From: Pseudomonadota bacterium
Lineage (GTDB): Bacteria > Desulfobacterota > Desulfarculia > Desulfarculales > Desulfarculaceae
Length of the DNA: 50,524 nt
Reading direction: 5' to 3'
Assembly: GCA_018819925.1 (NCBI GenBank)
Contig: JAHJPG010000017.1
Span: 1 to 50,524 of the forward strand
Shown piece by piece: positions 16,231 to 25,721 of this stretch. The position numbers and the translations under genes are program-made. The notes beneath the pieces are model-generated. The model did no database searches. It saw only the letters and a list, made by a program, of their open reading frames with translations, and was not told the origin of the DNA. Position 1 is the first letter of the stretch. The number at the start of each line of letters is the position of its first letter.

Positions 16231-17189
16231 ACTCCAAAGGCACCCACGCCATCTATCTGGCGATTATCCTGGGCCTGGCCGTCCTGGGGCTGGTGGCCGA
16301 CCGTTTCGTGCTCTATATGGGCATGAGGGTGATGCTGCTGGCCATATTCGCCATGGGCTACAACCTGCTGCTGGGGCGCACCGGCCTGCTCTCTTTCGGT
16401 CACGGCGCCCTCTACGCCACCGGGGCCTACGGCATGGCCTTGGTTAACCTGCACCTCACCCCCGACCCCCTTCTCGGCATCCTGGCCGGGGTGGCCCTGG
16501 CCACCGCCTGCTCCCTGATCGTGGGCTTTTTTTGCGTTCGCCACACCGAAATCTATTTCGCCATGCTCACCCTGGCCTTCGGCATGATGATCTTTTCGCT
16601 CATCTGGAACCTGCGGGAGCTCACCGGCGGCGATGACGGCCTGGTGGGCATCAGCCGGGGCAGCGTCCTGGGCCTGCCCATCGCCAAGGACGGGCAGTTC
16701 TATTTCCTGGTGTTGTTCTTCTTCGCCCTGACCCTGTGGCTAATCCACCGGCTGCGGGGCTCGGCCTTCGGCCTGATATTGGCCGGCATCCGGGAGAACA
16801 ATCAGCGCACTTCCTTCGCGGGCATCCCGGTGAAAAGCTACCGCTTGGCCGCCTTTGTTATCAGCGGGGTCTTCGCGGGCCTGGCCGGCAGCCTGGGAGC
16901 CATGCTGGAGTCCAACACCGACCCCTTCTCGGCCCATTGGAGCCACTCGGCCGAGCCGATCCTGGTCAGCCTGATCGGCGGACTGCAGACCTTCAGCGGG
17001 CCCCTGGTGGGCAGCGTGATCTTCGTGGTGCTGCGCGAGATCATCCAGCGCTTCACCCAGAACTGGATGCTCTGGTTCGGCGTCATACTGCTGGCCATCA
17101 TCATGGGGATGCGCGGCGGGGTCATGGGGGGCCTGGAGAAGCGCCTGAAACGGGGGCCGGCCCCCGCCGGCAAGGGAGAGGGATCATGA
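16227..17189 (+). CDS. Branched-chain-type ABC transporter permease, LivM-like
   Basis: This 320-residue inner-membrane protein has the LivM hallmarks: LLLGRTGLLSFGHGALYATGAY, VGFFCVRHTEIYFAMLTLA and the coupling loop GIRENNQRTSFAGIPVKSYR, then LIGGLQTFSGPLVGSV. Its start overlaps the LivH-like stop and its stop overlaps the LivG-like start, both as ATGA, so translation is coupled through the transporter genes. It is the second channel subunit. Confidence 0.92.
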   Translation: MNSKGTHAIYLAIILGLAVLGLVADRFVLYMGMRVMLLAIFAMGYNLLLGRTGLLSFGHGALYATGAYGMALVNLHLTPDPLLGILAGVALATACSLIVGFFCVRHTEIYFAMLTLAFGMMIFSLIWNLRELTGGDDGLVGISRGSVLGLPIAKDGQFYFLVLFFFALTLWLIHRLRGSAFGLILAGIRENNQRTSFAGIPVKSYRLAAFVISGVFAGLAGSLGAMLESNTDPFSAHWSHSAEPILVSLIGGLQTFSGPLVGSVIFVVLREIIQRFTQNWMLWFGVILLAIIMGMRGGVMGGLEKRLKRGPAPAGKGEGS

Positions 17190-17947
17190 GCTCACCCTTG
17201 TTGAGAGTGGAGAACCTGAACAAGGCCTTCGGAAAGGTGGTCACCGCCCGGGACCTGAACTTCACCGTCGAGGCGGGGGTGCTCACCTCCATCATCGGGC
17301 CCAACGGGGCGGGCAAGTCCACCCTGATCAACGTGCTCAGCGGTCTGCTGCCGGCCGACAGCGGCCACGTCTACTTCCAGGGCGAGGAGATCACCCACCT
17401 GCCCACCCACCGGCGGGTGCGCCTGGGGCTGTGCCGCTCCTTCCAGGTGGTCAACGTCTTTCCCCACCTCACGGTGTTTGAAAACGTGGAGATTCCCGTG
17501 CTGGCCCAGATGCGCAAGGCCGCCCACCTGTTCCGGCCGGTGGCCCGGGAAAAGGCGGTTGGCCAGCGGGTCATGGAGGTGCTGGAGCGCACCAACCTGG
17601 CCGGTCAAGCCAACGGAACCGCCTCGGCCCTGAGCCACGGGGACCAGCGCCTGCTGGAGGTGGGCATCGCCCTGGCGGCCAAGCCCAGCCTCTTGTTCCT
17701 GGACGAGCCCACCGCCGGGATGAACCCGGTGGAGCGAGTGGACATCCTCAGGCACATCCGCCGCCTCTCGGCCAGCGGCGAGACCACCTTTGTCATCGTC
17801 GAGCACGACATGGACATCGTGTTCTCCCTTTCGGACCGGGTGATGGTGCTCAACCGGGGCGACATCATCTGCGATGGTGGCCCGGATCACGTCAAGGGAG
17901 ACAGGCAGGTGCGCGAGTGCTACCTGGGAGAGGAGGTGGTCGCATGA
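17186..17947 (+). CDS. ABC transporter ATPase, LivG-like
   Basis: This 253-residue cytoplasmic ATPase energises the first importer. Walker A is GPNGAGKST (residues 38-46), the signature is LSHGDQR in place of the textbook LSGGQ, as is usual in LivG proteins, Walker B is LLFLDEPTAGM, and the switch is IVEHDMD. The ATG at 17186 overlaps the LivM-like stop; a longer in-frame extension to 16736 lies wholly inside livM and is rejected. Confidence 0.92.
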   Translation: MSSPLLRVENLNKAFGKVVTARDLNFTVEAGVLTSIIGPNGAGKSTLINVLSGLLPADSGHVYFQGEEITHLPTHRRVRLGLCRSFQVVNVFPHLTVFENVEIPVLAQMRKAAHLFRPVAREKAVGQRVMEVLERTNLAGQANGTASALSHGDQRLLEVGIALAAKPSLLFLDEPTAGMNPVERVDILRHIRRLSASGETTFVIVEHDMDIVFSLSDRVMVLNRGDIICDGGPDHVKGDRQVRECYLGEEVVA

Positions 17948-18645
17948 TTCTCTCGCTGGTTGAAGTCAACACCTATTACGGCACCTCTCATGTCCTGCAG
18001 GACGTCTCCCTGGGCGTGGCCCAGGGAGACGTGGTGGCTCTGTTGGGGCGCAACGGGGTGGGCAAGACCACCACCCTCAGGACCATCATGGGCCTGACCC
18101 CGCCTGCCACTGGGGGCATCCTGTTCAATGGCCGGGAGGTGCGGGCCGAGCCGCCCTGGAACAAGGCCAAGATGGGCCTGGCCTACATGCCCGACGACCT
18201 GCGCATCTTCTCGGATCTGACCTGCGAGGAAAACCTGGACATCGCCGCCTATCTGGTCAAGCGCAAGGGGTATTGGGACAAGAAGAAGGTGATGGACCTG
18301 TTCCCGGTGTTGGCCGAGCGGCGCGGCCAAAAGGGACTGAACATGTCCGGCGGCGAGAAGAAGATGCTCTCCCTGGCCCGGGCCCTTATGTCAAACCCTT
18401 CGGTTGTGCTGCTGGACGAAGCCAGCGAGGGCTTGGCCCCCATGATCGTGCGCTCCCTGGCCGAGGCCATCGGCACGATCCGCTCCCACGGCATGACCAT
18501 CCTCTTGGCGGACCAGAACTTGAAGTTTTGCCGCCGGGTCTGCGACCGGGGGTACATAATCGAGAAAGGCCAGATAGTGCACGAAGGCGGCATGGAAGAG
18601 ATTTGGCAAGACCAGGAAGTGGTGAACAAATACCTGGCCCTTTAA
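17944..18645 (+). CDS. ABC transporter ATPase, LivF-like
   Basis: This 233-residue protein is the second ATPase of the first importer. It has Walker A GRNGVGKTT, signature NMSGGEKKML, Walker B VVLLDEASEGL and the LivF-type AYMPDDLRIFSDLT segment after the Q-loop region. The switch His found in most ABC ATPases is replaced here (LLADQNLKFCRR), which is common in LivF. The ATG at 17944 overlaps the LivG-like stop as ATGA, which fixes the start. Confidence 0.92.
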   Translation: MILSLVEVNTYYGTSHVLQDVSLGVAQGDVVALLGRNGVGKTTTLRTIMGLTPPATGGILFNGREVRAEPPWNKAKMGLAYMPDDLRIFSDLTCEENLDIAAYLVKRKGYWDKKKVMDLFPVLAERRGQKGLNMSGGEKKMLSLARALMSNPSVVLLDEASEGLAPMIVRSLAEAIGTIRSHGMTILLADQNLKFCRRVCDRGYIIEKGQIVHEGGMEEIWQDQEVVNKYLAL

Positions 18646-18661
18646 GACGCCTGGAGCAAAT

Positions 18662-19435
18662 GTGAGCGCGAAGCCATTGCAGCATTTCGACCTAGGCGGC
18701 AAGACCGCCCTGGTCACCGGGGCCACCCGGGGCCTGGGCGAGGTGGCCGCCGGGGCCCTGGCCAAGGCCGGGGCCGACGTGGCCGTTTGCGGCCGCAGCC
18801 GGCCCGACCTGGAGCGGGTCAGCGCCGCCCTTCGGGAGTTGGGGGTGCGGGCCCAGGGCTTTGAACTGGACGTTTTGTCCAAGGCCAAGGTGGAGGCGGC
18901 GGTGGAGAAGATAACCGCCGAGATGGGCCCCATCGACATCCTGGTGAACAACGCCGGGGTCAATCACCGAGTGCCGGTGGTGGAGTTCCCGGAAGAACAA
19001 TGGAACCGCATCATCGACACCAACCTCAAGGGCTATTTCCTGGTGGCCCAGGCGGTGGCCCCGGGCATGCTGGAGCGCGGCTACGGCAAGGTCATCAACA
19101 TGAGCTCCATCTTCGGCGGGGTGGGCATGATGAACCAGCTGGCCTACGCCTCCTCCAAGGGCGGGGTGGACCAGATGACCAAGGTCATGGCCCTGGAGTG
19201 GGCCAAGCAGGGCGTCAGGGTCAACGCCATCGCCCCCACCTATTTCGAGACGGAGATGGTCACCCAAATCAGAAACGATCCCGAGCGCTTCAACTTCATC
19301 AACGAGCGCACCCCCATGGGCCGCTGGGGCTACCCGCCCGAGTTGGAGGGCATCGTGATTTTCCTGGCCTCGCCGGGCAGCGACTTCATCACCGGGCAGA
19401 CCATCTATATCGACGGCGGCTGGACCGCCTGGTAG
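18662..19435 (+). CDS. SDR family NAD(P)-dependent oxidoreductase
   Basis: This 257-residue classical short-chain dehydrogenase has the nucleotide motif TGATRGLG (19-26), the structural NNAG motif, catalytic Ser in NMSSIFGG (about 147) and YASSK (Tyr about 161, Lys about 165), and a C-terminal GQTIYIDGG. Such enzymes oxidise or reduce a hydroxyl or keto group. The GTG at 18662 starts 16 bp after livF, following GGAGCAAAT. Its place between transporter and CoA ligase suggests it oxidises the imported substrate or a later 3-hydroxyacyl intermediate; which is unknown. Confidence 0.88.
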   Translation: MSAKPLQHFDLGGKTALVTGATRGLGEVAAGALAKAGADVAVCGRSRPDLERVSAALRELGVRAQGFELDVLSKAKVEAAVEKITAEMGPIDILVNNAGVNHRVPVVEFPEEQWNRIIDTNLKGYFLVAQAVAPGMLERGYGKVINMSSIFGGVGMMNQLAYASSKGGVDQMTKVMALEWAKQGVRVNAIAPTYFETEMVTQIRNDPERFNFINERTPMGRWGYPPELEGIVIFLASPGSDFITGQTIYIDGGWTAW

Positions 19436-19447
19436 TGGGAGGGAGCC

Positions 19448-20983
19448 TTGCTGATCCACGAAATATTGGCCTATTCCGCCGGCCGCCTGCCGGACAAGCC
19501 CTTCCTGGTCGAGGGTGGGCGCCGTTTGAGCTACGCCGAGACCCTGGCCGGCGCCTCGGCCGTGGCCGCCCAGTTGCAAAAGGGCGGGGTGGGTCCCGGC
19601 GACCGGGTGGCCCTGCTGTTCCCCAACTGCATCGACTATTGCTTGTGCTACTTCGGGGCGCTGATGCTGGGGGCGGTGGTGGTGCCCGTGAACAACCGCC
19701 TGGCCCCTCCCGAGATGGCCTACGTGCTGATGGATTCGGACCCCAAGGTCCTGATCGTGGAGGATCAGTTCTGGTCCGCGGCCCAGGCGGTGGGCGAACT
19801 GACCGGCCTGCCCCCCCGGGTGATCCAGGCGGGCGCTGGCAAGCTCCAAGGCGTGGAGCAACTGGACGACCTGCTGGCCGCCGGCGGCGAGCCGGGGGGC
19901 GCGCCCGGGTTGAACCGCCACAGCCCGGCGGCCATCATGTACACCTCGGGCACCACCGGCCAGCCCAAGGGGGCCGTTCTCACCCACGGCAACGTGGCCG
20001 CCAACGCGCGCAACTGCGGGGCCCATCTGCATTACAAGGAAAGCGACACCACCCTGATCGTGGTGCCCCTGTTCCACGTCACCGGCCTGCACACCCAGCT
20101 GGTGGCCTTCTGTTACGTGGGCGGCACCTGCGCCATCATGCGCTCCTACAAGACCGCCGACATGATAAGGCTCATGGCCGAGCACCGGGTGACGGTGACC
20201 TTCAAGGTGCCCACCATGTACACCCTGATGCTGGTCAACGAGGCGCTGGCGTCCAGCGACCTGAGCGCCCTGCGCCTGGCCTGCTACGGCGGGGCTCCCA
20301 TGGCCCCGGAGACCATCATGCAGCTGCAGCAGCGCCTGGGGGTGGATCTTGTCAACGTCTACGGCCTCACCGAGTCCACCAGCCTGGTCATCACCCTGGC
20401 GCCCTGCGAGGCGCTCAGGAAGGGCGGCTCCGTCGGCCTGCCCAGCTCCGGCAACCGGCTCAAGGTGGTGGGCGAGGACGGCGTGGAGTTGCCGCCCGAC
20501 GCGGTGGGCGAGCTGCTGGTAAAGGGGCCCATGCTGATGCAGGGCTATTGGAACAAGCCTGATGCCACCACCGCGGCTCTCAGGGGCGGCTGGATGCACA
20601 CCGGCGATTACGCCCGCATCGACCCGGAGGGTTTCGTCTACATCGCCGACCGCAAGAAAGACATGATAATCAGGGGCGGGGAAAACGTGTACTCCATCGA
20701 GGTGGAGTCGGCTCTGGTGGCCCACCCCGGGGTGCTGGAAGCGGCGGTGGTCCCCCGCCCCCACAGCATCTTCGGCGAGGTGGTGCATGCCTTCGTGGTC
20801 TGCGCCCCGGGAGCCGCGCCCGGCGAAGAGGAGATCATGGTCCACTGCGCCGGGCTCATCGCCGATTACAAGGTGCCGGCCTCGGTGAGCTTCGTCGCCG
20901 CGCTGCCCCGCAATCCGGGAGGCAAGGTGCTCAAGAATCGGCTCGTGGAGCAGGTGCCCCCCGGTGATCCGCCGAGGCGCTAG
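19448..20983 (+). CDS. Acyl-CoA synthetase (AMP-binding)
   Basis: This 511-residue enzyme of the adenylate-forming class makes acyl-CoA from acid, ATP and CoA. Motifs in order are YTSGTTGQPKG (about 165-175, phosphate loop), YGLTEST, GWMHTGDYARIDPEGF, RKKDMIIRGGENVYS (hinge) and RNPGGKVLKNRL with the catalytic Lys. The rare TTG start at 19448 is used because GGGAGGGAG stands just before it and no better codon exists. It likely activates the acid that the downstream dehydratase uses, perhaps 4-hydroxybutyrate, but substrate choice is inferred from context only. Confidence 0.9.
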   Translation: MLIHEILAYSAGRLPDKPFLVEGGRRLSYAETLAGASAVAAQLQKGGVGPGDRVALLFPNCIDYCLCYFGALMLGAVVVPVNNRLAPPEMAYVLMDSDPKVLIVEDQFWSAAQAVGELTGLPPRVIQAGAGKLQGVEQLDDLLAAGGEPGGAPGLNRHSPAAIMYTSGTTGQPKGAVLTHGNVAANARNCGAHLHYKESDTTLIVVPLFHVTGLHTQLVAFCYVGGTCAIMRSYKTADMIRLMAEHRVTVTFKVPTMYTLMLVNEALASSDLSALRLACYGGAPMAPETIMQLQQRLGVDLVNVYGLTESTSLVITLAPCEALRKGGSVGLPSSGNRLKVVGEDGVELPPDAVGELLVKGPMLMQGYWNKPDATTAALRGGWMHTGDYARIDPEGFVYIADRKKDMIIRGGENVYSIEVESALVAHPGVLEAAVVPRPHSIFGEVVHAFVVCAPGAAPGEEEIMVHCAGLIADYKVPASVSFVAALPRNPGGKVLKNRLVEQVPPGDPPRR

Positions 20984-20998
20984 CTTGGTGAATATTTC

Positions 20999-21265
20999 AT
21001 GAGAGTGGCGTTCAAGTTTTGCGGGGGCTGCGACCCCGCCTATGAGCGCGTAGAATATTGGGAGGCCATCCGAGAGGCGGCCGGGGAGCGCATAAGCTGG
21101 CAAACCACCGGCCAGGGCGGGGGCGAGGTTTTGCTGCTCATCTGCGGCTGCGAGAGGGCTTGCCCCCTGGAAGACCTGCCTGCGGGCAGGCCAGTGGTCA
21201 TCGTTAAAAACAACCGCCAGGCTCCGGCCGGGGTGGTGGCCCGCCTGCTGGGCCAAGGGAGTTGA
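20999..21265 (+). CDS. Small Cys-motif protein of unknown function, partner of the dehydratase gene
   Basis: This 88-residue protein starts MRVAFKFCGGC, putting Cys at 8 and 11, followed by DPAYERVEYW; later come LLICGCERACPLED and a C-terminal VVIVKNNRQAPAGVV. The four-to-five cysteines could bind a metal or cluster. There is no signal peptide or membrane segment. It lies 15 bp after the ligase and 1 bp before the dehydratase gene, so co-expression with the latter is nearly certain. I do not recognise a named family and suggest only that it may help mature or serve the dehydratase. Confidence 0.75.
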   Translation: MRVAFKFCGGCDPAYERVEYWEAIREAAGERISWQTTGQGGGEVLLLICGCERACPLEDLPAGRPVVIVKNNRQAPAGVVARLLGQGS

Positions 21266-21266
21266 A

Positions 21267-22712
21267 ATGGAGCGCATCGTAACCAAGGACGATTACCTGG
21301 CCAGCCTCCGGGAGCAGGGGCACCTGGTCTACTTCAACGGCGAGCGGGTCCAGGACGTGACCAGCCACCCCGCCTTTGTGCCCCACGTCAACGCGGCGGC
21401 CAAGACCTACGAGATGGCCCTGATGCCCGAGTACGAGGACTTGGCCAACGCCACCAGCCACCTCACCGGCGAACGCATCAACCGCTTCACCCACATCCAC
21501 CAATCGGTGGAGGACCTGATAAAGAAGGTGCAGCTCTTACGGGCCATCGCCCATGAGACCGGCTCCTGCTTCCAGCGCTGCGTGGGCTGGGACGCCCTCA
21601 ACGCCACCTACATGACCACCTACGACATAGATCAAAAGCACGGCACCGACTATCACCAGCGCTTCATCGAGTACCTGGGCTACATCCAGAAAACCAACAG
21701 GATGGTGGTGGGCGGCATGACCGACACCAAGGGCGACCGGTCCCTGGCGCCCCACCAGCAAAAGGACAAGGACCTGTTCACCCACGTGGCCCAGCGGCGC
21801 GATGACGGCATCGTCATCCGGGGCAACAAGGCACACCAGACCGGCGGGGCCAACAGCCACGAGATCCTAATAATGCCCACCCAGTTCATGCGCGAGGAGG
21901 ACGCCGACTTCGCCCTGGTGTGCGCGGTGCCCTTGAACGCGCCTGGGGTGACGCAGATTTTCGGCCGTCAGACCAACGACGAGCGGCGCATGAGCAGCCC
22001 CCTGGACGCCGGCAACTCCGAATACGGCCTGGTGGGCGGCGAGACGCTCATCGTCTTCGAGGACGTATTCGTGCCCTGGGAGCGGGTGTTCATGTGCGGG
22101 GAGCACGGGTTCTCCGGCCTGCTGGTGGAGCGCTTCGCCACCATGCACCGGCAAAACTACGGCGGCTGCAAGGGCGGGGTGTCCGACGTGCTGGTGGGGG
22201 CCTGCGCCCTGGCCACCGAGATGCAGGGCACGGCCAAGGCCGGCCACGTGAAGGAGAAACTGGCCGAGATGATGCACCTGACCGAGACGCTTTACGCCGG
22301 CTCCATCTCCTGCTCGGCCATGGGCTTCAAGACCGCCAGCGGGGCCTATTACCCGGACCCCCTGCTGGCCAACTGCACCAAGCACAACGTGACCCGGCAC
22401 GTCTACGAGATAGCCCGCCTGGCCCACGACGTGGCCGGGGGCATCCTGGCCACCATGCCCTCCGAGGCCGACCTGAGGCATCCGGAGATCGGCAAATACG
22501 TGCGCAAGTACCTGGCCGGGGTGGAGGGGGTGTCCACCGAGAACCGCATGCGCATCCTCAGGCTCATCGAAAACATGACCGGCGGCACCGCCCTGGTGGA
22601 GTCCATGCACGGGGCCGGCTCGCCCCAGACCCAGAAGGTCATGTACGGCCGCCTGGGCAAGCTGGACATGAAGAAGAAGTGGGCGGCCAAGCTGGCCAAG
22701 ATCGAGCCGTAG
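21267..22712 (+). CDS. abfD: 4-hydroxybutyryl-CoA dehydratase / vinylacetyl-CoA isomerase
   Basis: This 481-residue flavo-iron-sulfur enzyme converts 4-hydroxybutyryl-CoA to crotonyl-CoA by a ketyl-radical route and isomerises vinylacetyl-CoA. The fold is that of the HpaB/acyl-CoA dehydrogenase type. The four 4Fe-4S ligands known from Clostridium aminobutyricum (C99, C103, H292, C299) are all found here, shifted by two: C101 and C105 (CFQRC), H294 and C301 (HRQNYGGC). That spacing is what separates true dehydratases from 4-hydroxyphenylacetate monooxygenases. It ends the operon, directly before a terminator. Its presence says that the operon handles a 4-hydroxyacyl-CoA or a close analogue. 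Confidence 0.9.
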   Translation: MERIVTKDDYLASLREQGHLVYFNGERVQDVTSHPAFVPHVNAAAKTYEMALMPEYEDLANATSHLTGERINRFTHIHQSVEDLIKKVQLLRAIAHETGSCFQRCVGWDALNATYMTTYDIDQKHGTDYHQRFIEYLGYIQKTNRMVVGGMTDTKGDRSLAPHQQKDKDLFTHVAQRRDDGIVIRGNKAHQTGGANSHEILIMPTQFMREEDADFALVCAVPLNAPGVTQIFGRQTNDERRMSSPLDAGNSEYGLVGGETLIVFEDVFVPWERVFMCGEHGFSGLLVERFATMHRQNYGGCKGGVSDVLVGACALATEMQGTAKAGHVKEKLAEMMHLTETLYAGSISCSAMGFKTASGAYYPDPLLANCTKHNVTRHVYEIARLAHDVAGGILATMPSEADLRHPEIGKYVRKYLAGVEGVSTENRMRILRLIENMTGGTALVESMHGAGSPQTQKVMYGRLGKLDMKKKWAAKLAKIEP

Positions 22713-22740
22713 GCTGGCGCATCCACGGCAAGCAAACCTG

Positions 22741-22769
22741 GGGGCGGGGTTCATCCCCGTCCCTTTTTT
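22741..22769 (+). terminator. Rho-independent terminator of the first catabolic operon
   Basis: GGGCGGGG at 22742-22749 pairs with CCCCGTCC at 22755-22762 with one G-T wobble over a short loop, and six Ts follow at 22764-22769. It lies 29 bp after the dehydratase stop. Confidence 0.85.
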
Positions 22770-22831
22770 ATTGGCGGTTGCAAGGGGGCCAGGGAGTGGC
22801 GGGGTAGGGCCAGGCTCAAGTTCGGCGGTGC

Positions 22832-22971
22832 CTACGGCTCCACCACGATGCGCACCGGGTCGCCCTGCTTGTCGTGCAGGATGTTCAGGGCGTCGTTGCC
22901 CCGCGCCAGGGGCAGGGCCAGGGGGCGGCCCATCCCGTGAAAACGCGCCGCTCGCATGAGGCCCGCGCCGT
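22832..22971 (-). pseudogene. Remnant of an alcohol dehydrogenase C-terminus (MDR type)
   Basis: Read on the minus strand, a frame ending at the TAG 22834-22832 gives GRPLALPLARGNDALNILHD and then DPVRIVVEP, which matches the usual last 30-35 residues of zinc-type medium-chain dehydrogenases (an N-x-AL...G-x-x-VRIVV-x-P end). Nothing upstream continues the gene; the frame runs straight into the 3' end of the XRE gene. This looks like a leftover from a deletion. The match is from memory of the family and is short, so confidence is modest. Confidence 0.4.
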
Positions 22972-23514
22972 TTACCAACTGGGGGGGTGGTTGACCCACA
23001 GAATGCGGCAGTCCCTGTCGCCGGGATTGGTGAAACTGTGCTTTGTGTCGGATTTGAAATAGAAGCTGTCGCCTTGGCCCAGGGTGTAGTCGGCCCCGTT
23101 GATGCTCAACTCCAGGGTGCCCTCCAGGATAAGGCCGAACTCCTCGCCCTCGTGCTGATAGTCGCCCTGGCTGCCGCCGCCGGGGCCCACGATGGCCAGG
23201 CGGGCGTCCATGGCCCGCTCGGGCCCTGGTGGCACAAGCACTTCGATGAACAGCTTGGAGCGGTGGAAGGAGGCGCGGGGGCGCTTGGCCTGGCGCATCA
23301 CCACCTCTTCGGCGCCGTTGTCGTCGAACAGCTTGATGATGGTGCTGCCCAGGCCCTCGGCGATCTTTTTCAGGCGGCTGATGGAGGGATCGACCTTGTC
23401 GTTTTCCACCATGGACAAATAGGAAGGGGCGCAGCCGACGCGCTCGGCCACTTGCTTGAGCGACAGCTTTTGGCCCTTGCGCAGCTGCCTGAGTTTGGCC
23501 CCCAAAGACTCCAT
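22972..23514 (-). CDS. XRE-family regulator with C-terminal cupin
   Basis: This 180-residue protein has an N-terminal helix-turn-helix (LSLKQVAERVGCAPSYLSMVE, split near residues 17-37) and a C-terminal cupin sensor domain (HEGEEFGLILEGTLEL, DSFYFKSDTKHSF). Such regulators bind a small ligand in the cupin and repress or activate catabolic genes. It is divergent from the sigma-54 activator gene, and a perfect 16-bp palindrome lies 30 bp before its start, a likely site for self-control. The ATG at 23514 has GGAGCTG before it. Confidence 0.88.
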   Translation of the reverse strand: MESLGAKLRQLRKGQKLSLKQVAERVGCAPSYLSMVENDKVDPSISRLKKIAEGLGSTIIKLFDDNGAEEVVMRQAKRPRASFHRSKLFIEVLVPPGPERAMDARLAIVGPGGGSQGDYQHEGEEFGLILEGTLELSINGADYTLGQGDSFYFKSDTKHSFTNPGDRDCRILWVNHPPSW

Positions 23515-23543
23515 TTTTCAGCTCCTACATAACGCTTGCCTGG

Positions 23544-23559
23544 GTTCAATATATTGAAC
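23544..23559. promoter_or_regulatory. Perfect 16-bp palindrome between divergent regulator genes
   Basis: GTTCAATATATTGAAC is identical to its reverse complement. It lies 30 bp upstream of the XRE-cupin gene and 90 bp upstream of the sigma-54 activator gene. Position, symmetry and AT core suit an operator for the XRE regulator controlling both genes. Confidence 0.65.
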
Positions 23560-23648
23560 ATAATGGGGGGCAGCAAGGAGGTCAAGCAAAACCAAACGGT
23601 TTGCGCCTCGACCGGGCCGCCCGCCGGCGCCGGTTCTGCGGGAGAGCG

Positions 23649-25401
<1,753 letters not shown>

Positions 25402-25409
<8 letters not shown>

Positions 25410-25429
25410 TGTTGCAACAATGCAATGCA
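25402..25429. promoter_or_regulatory. Candidate activator site 1 (TGCATT / TGTTGCAACA / AATGCA)
   Basis: A perfect 10-bp palindrome TGTTGCAACA at 25410-25419 is flanked by TGCATT (25402-25407) and AATGCA repeats (25420-25429). It overlaps the stop codon of the activator gene and is about 150 bp upstream of the sigma-54 promoter, a normal enhancer distance. It shares TGCAAT-type half-sites with site 2. Confidence 0.5.
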
Positions 25430-25483
25430 CCATAAAGTTCATTAATTAAGGGCAATTAGGCATGTCTTTTTAGGCAGGGCGGG

Positions 25484-25511
25484 CCTTGTATTGCATTTTT
25501 GCAATACAAGG
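25484..25511. promoter_or_regulatory. Candidate activator site 2, 12-bp perfect inverted repeat
   Basis: CCTTGTATTGCA at 25484-25495 and TGCAATACAAGG at 25500-25511 are perfect inverted copies around TTTT. It lies 68 bp upstream of the -24 element. As a DNA element it fits an enhancer-binding site; as RNA it would be a hairpin, but no T-run follows, so a terminator for the activator gene is less likely. Confidence 0.6.
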
Positions 25512-25578
25512 TCGGGGACCAAGGAGAGTCATCGCCTTACAATATTAATAAAATCAACAAATTAATAATACGGCCTCC

Positions 25579-25594
25579 CGGCACGCAAATTGCT
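25579..25594 (+). promoter_or_regulatory. Sigma-54 (-24/-12) promoter of the second ABC operon
   Basis: CGGCACGCAAATTGCT matches the sigma-54 consensus TGGCAC-N5-TTGC at all but the first base, with GG at 25580-25581 and GC at 25592-25593 exactly 10 bp apart. Transcription would start near 25605, leaving a leader of about 115 nt before the binding-protein gene. The neighbouring activator gene supports the call. Confidence 0.82.
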
Positions 25595-25721
25595 AGAAAG
25601 TTAGGGAGGCTAGGGTCAGACGAGCAAAAAGCAGCCTCGCGGTCCGGCTAGGGGAGCCGGAAGCACCGTGTCGCCGCAATTGTATTTATAAGCCGTCAAA
25701 CCCGATCAAATGGAGGGAGAT

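Noticed and set aside
18692-21286. A very long minus-strand open frame (about 860 codons)
   Set aside because: It is antisense to the SDR, ligase and 88-aa genes, His/Gly/Gln-rich without motifs; high GC content removes stop codons in such frames.
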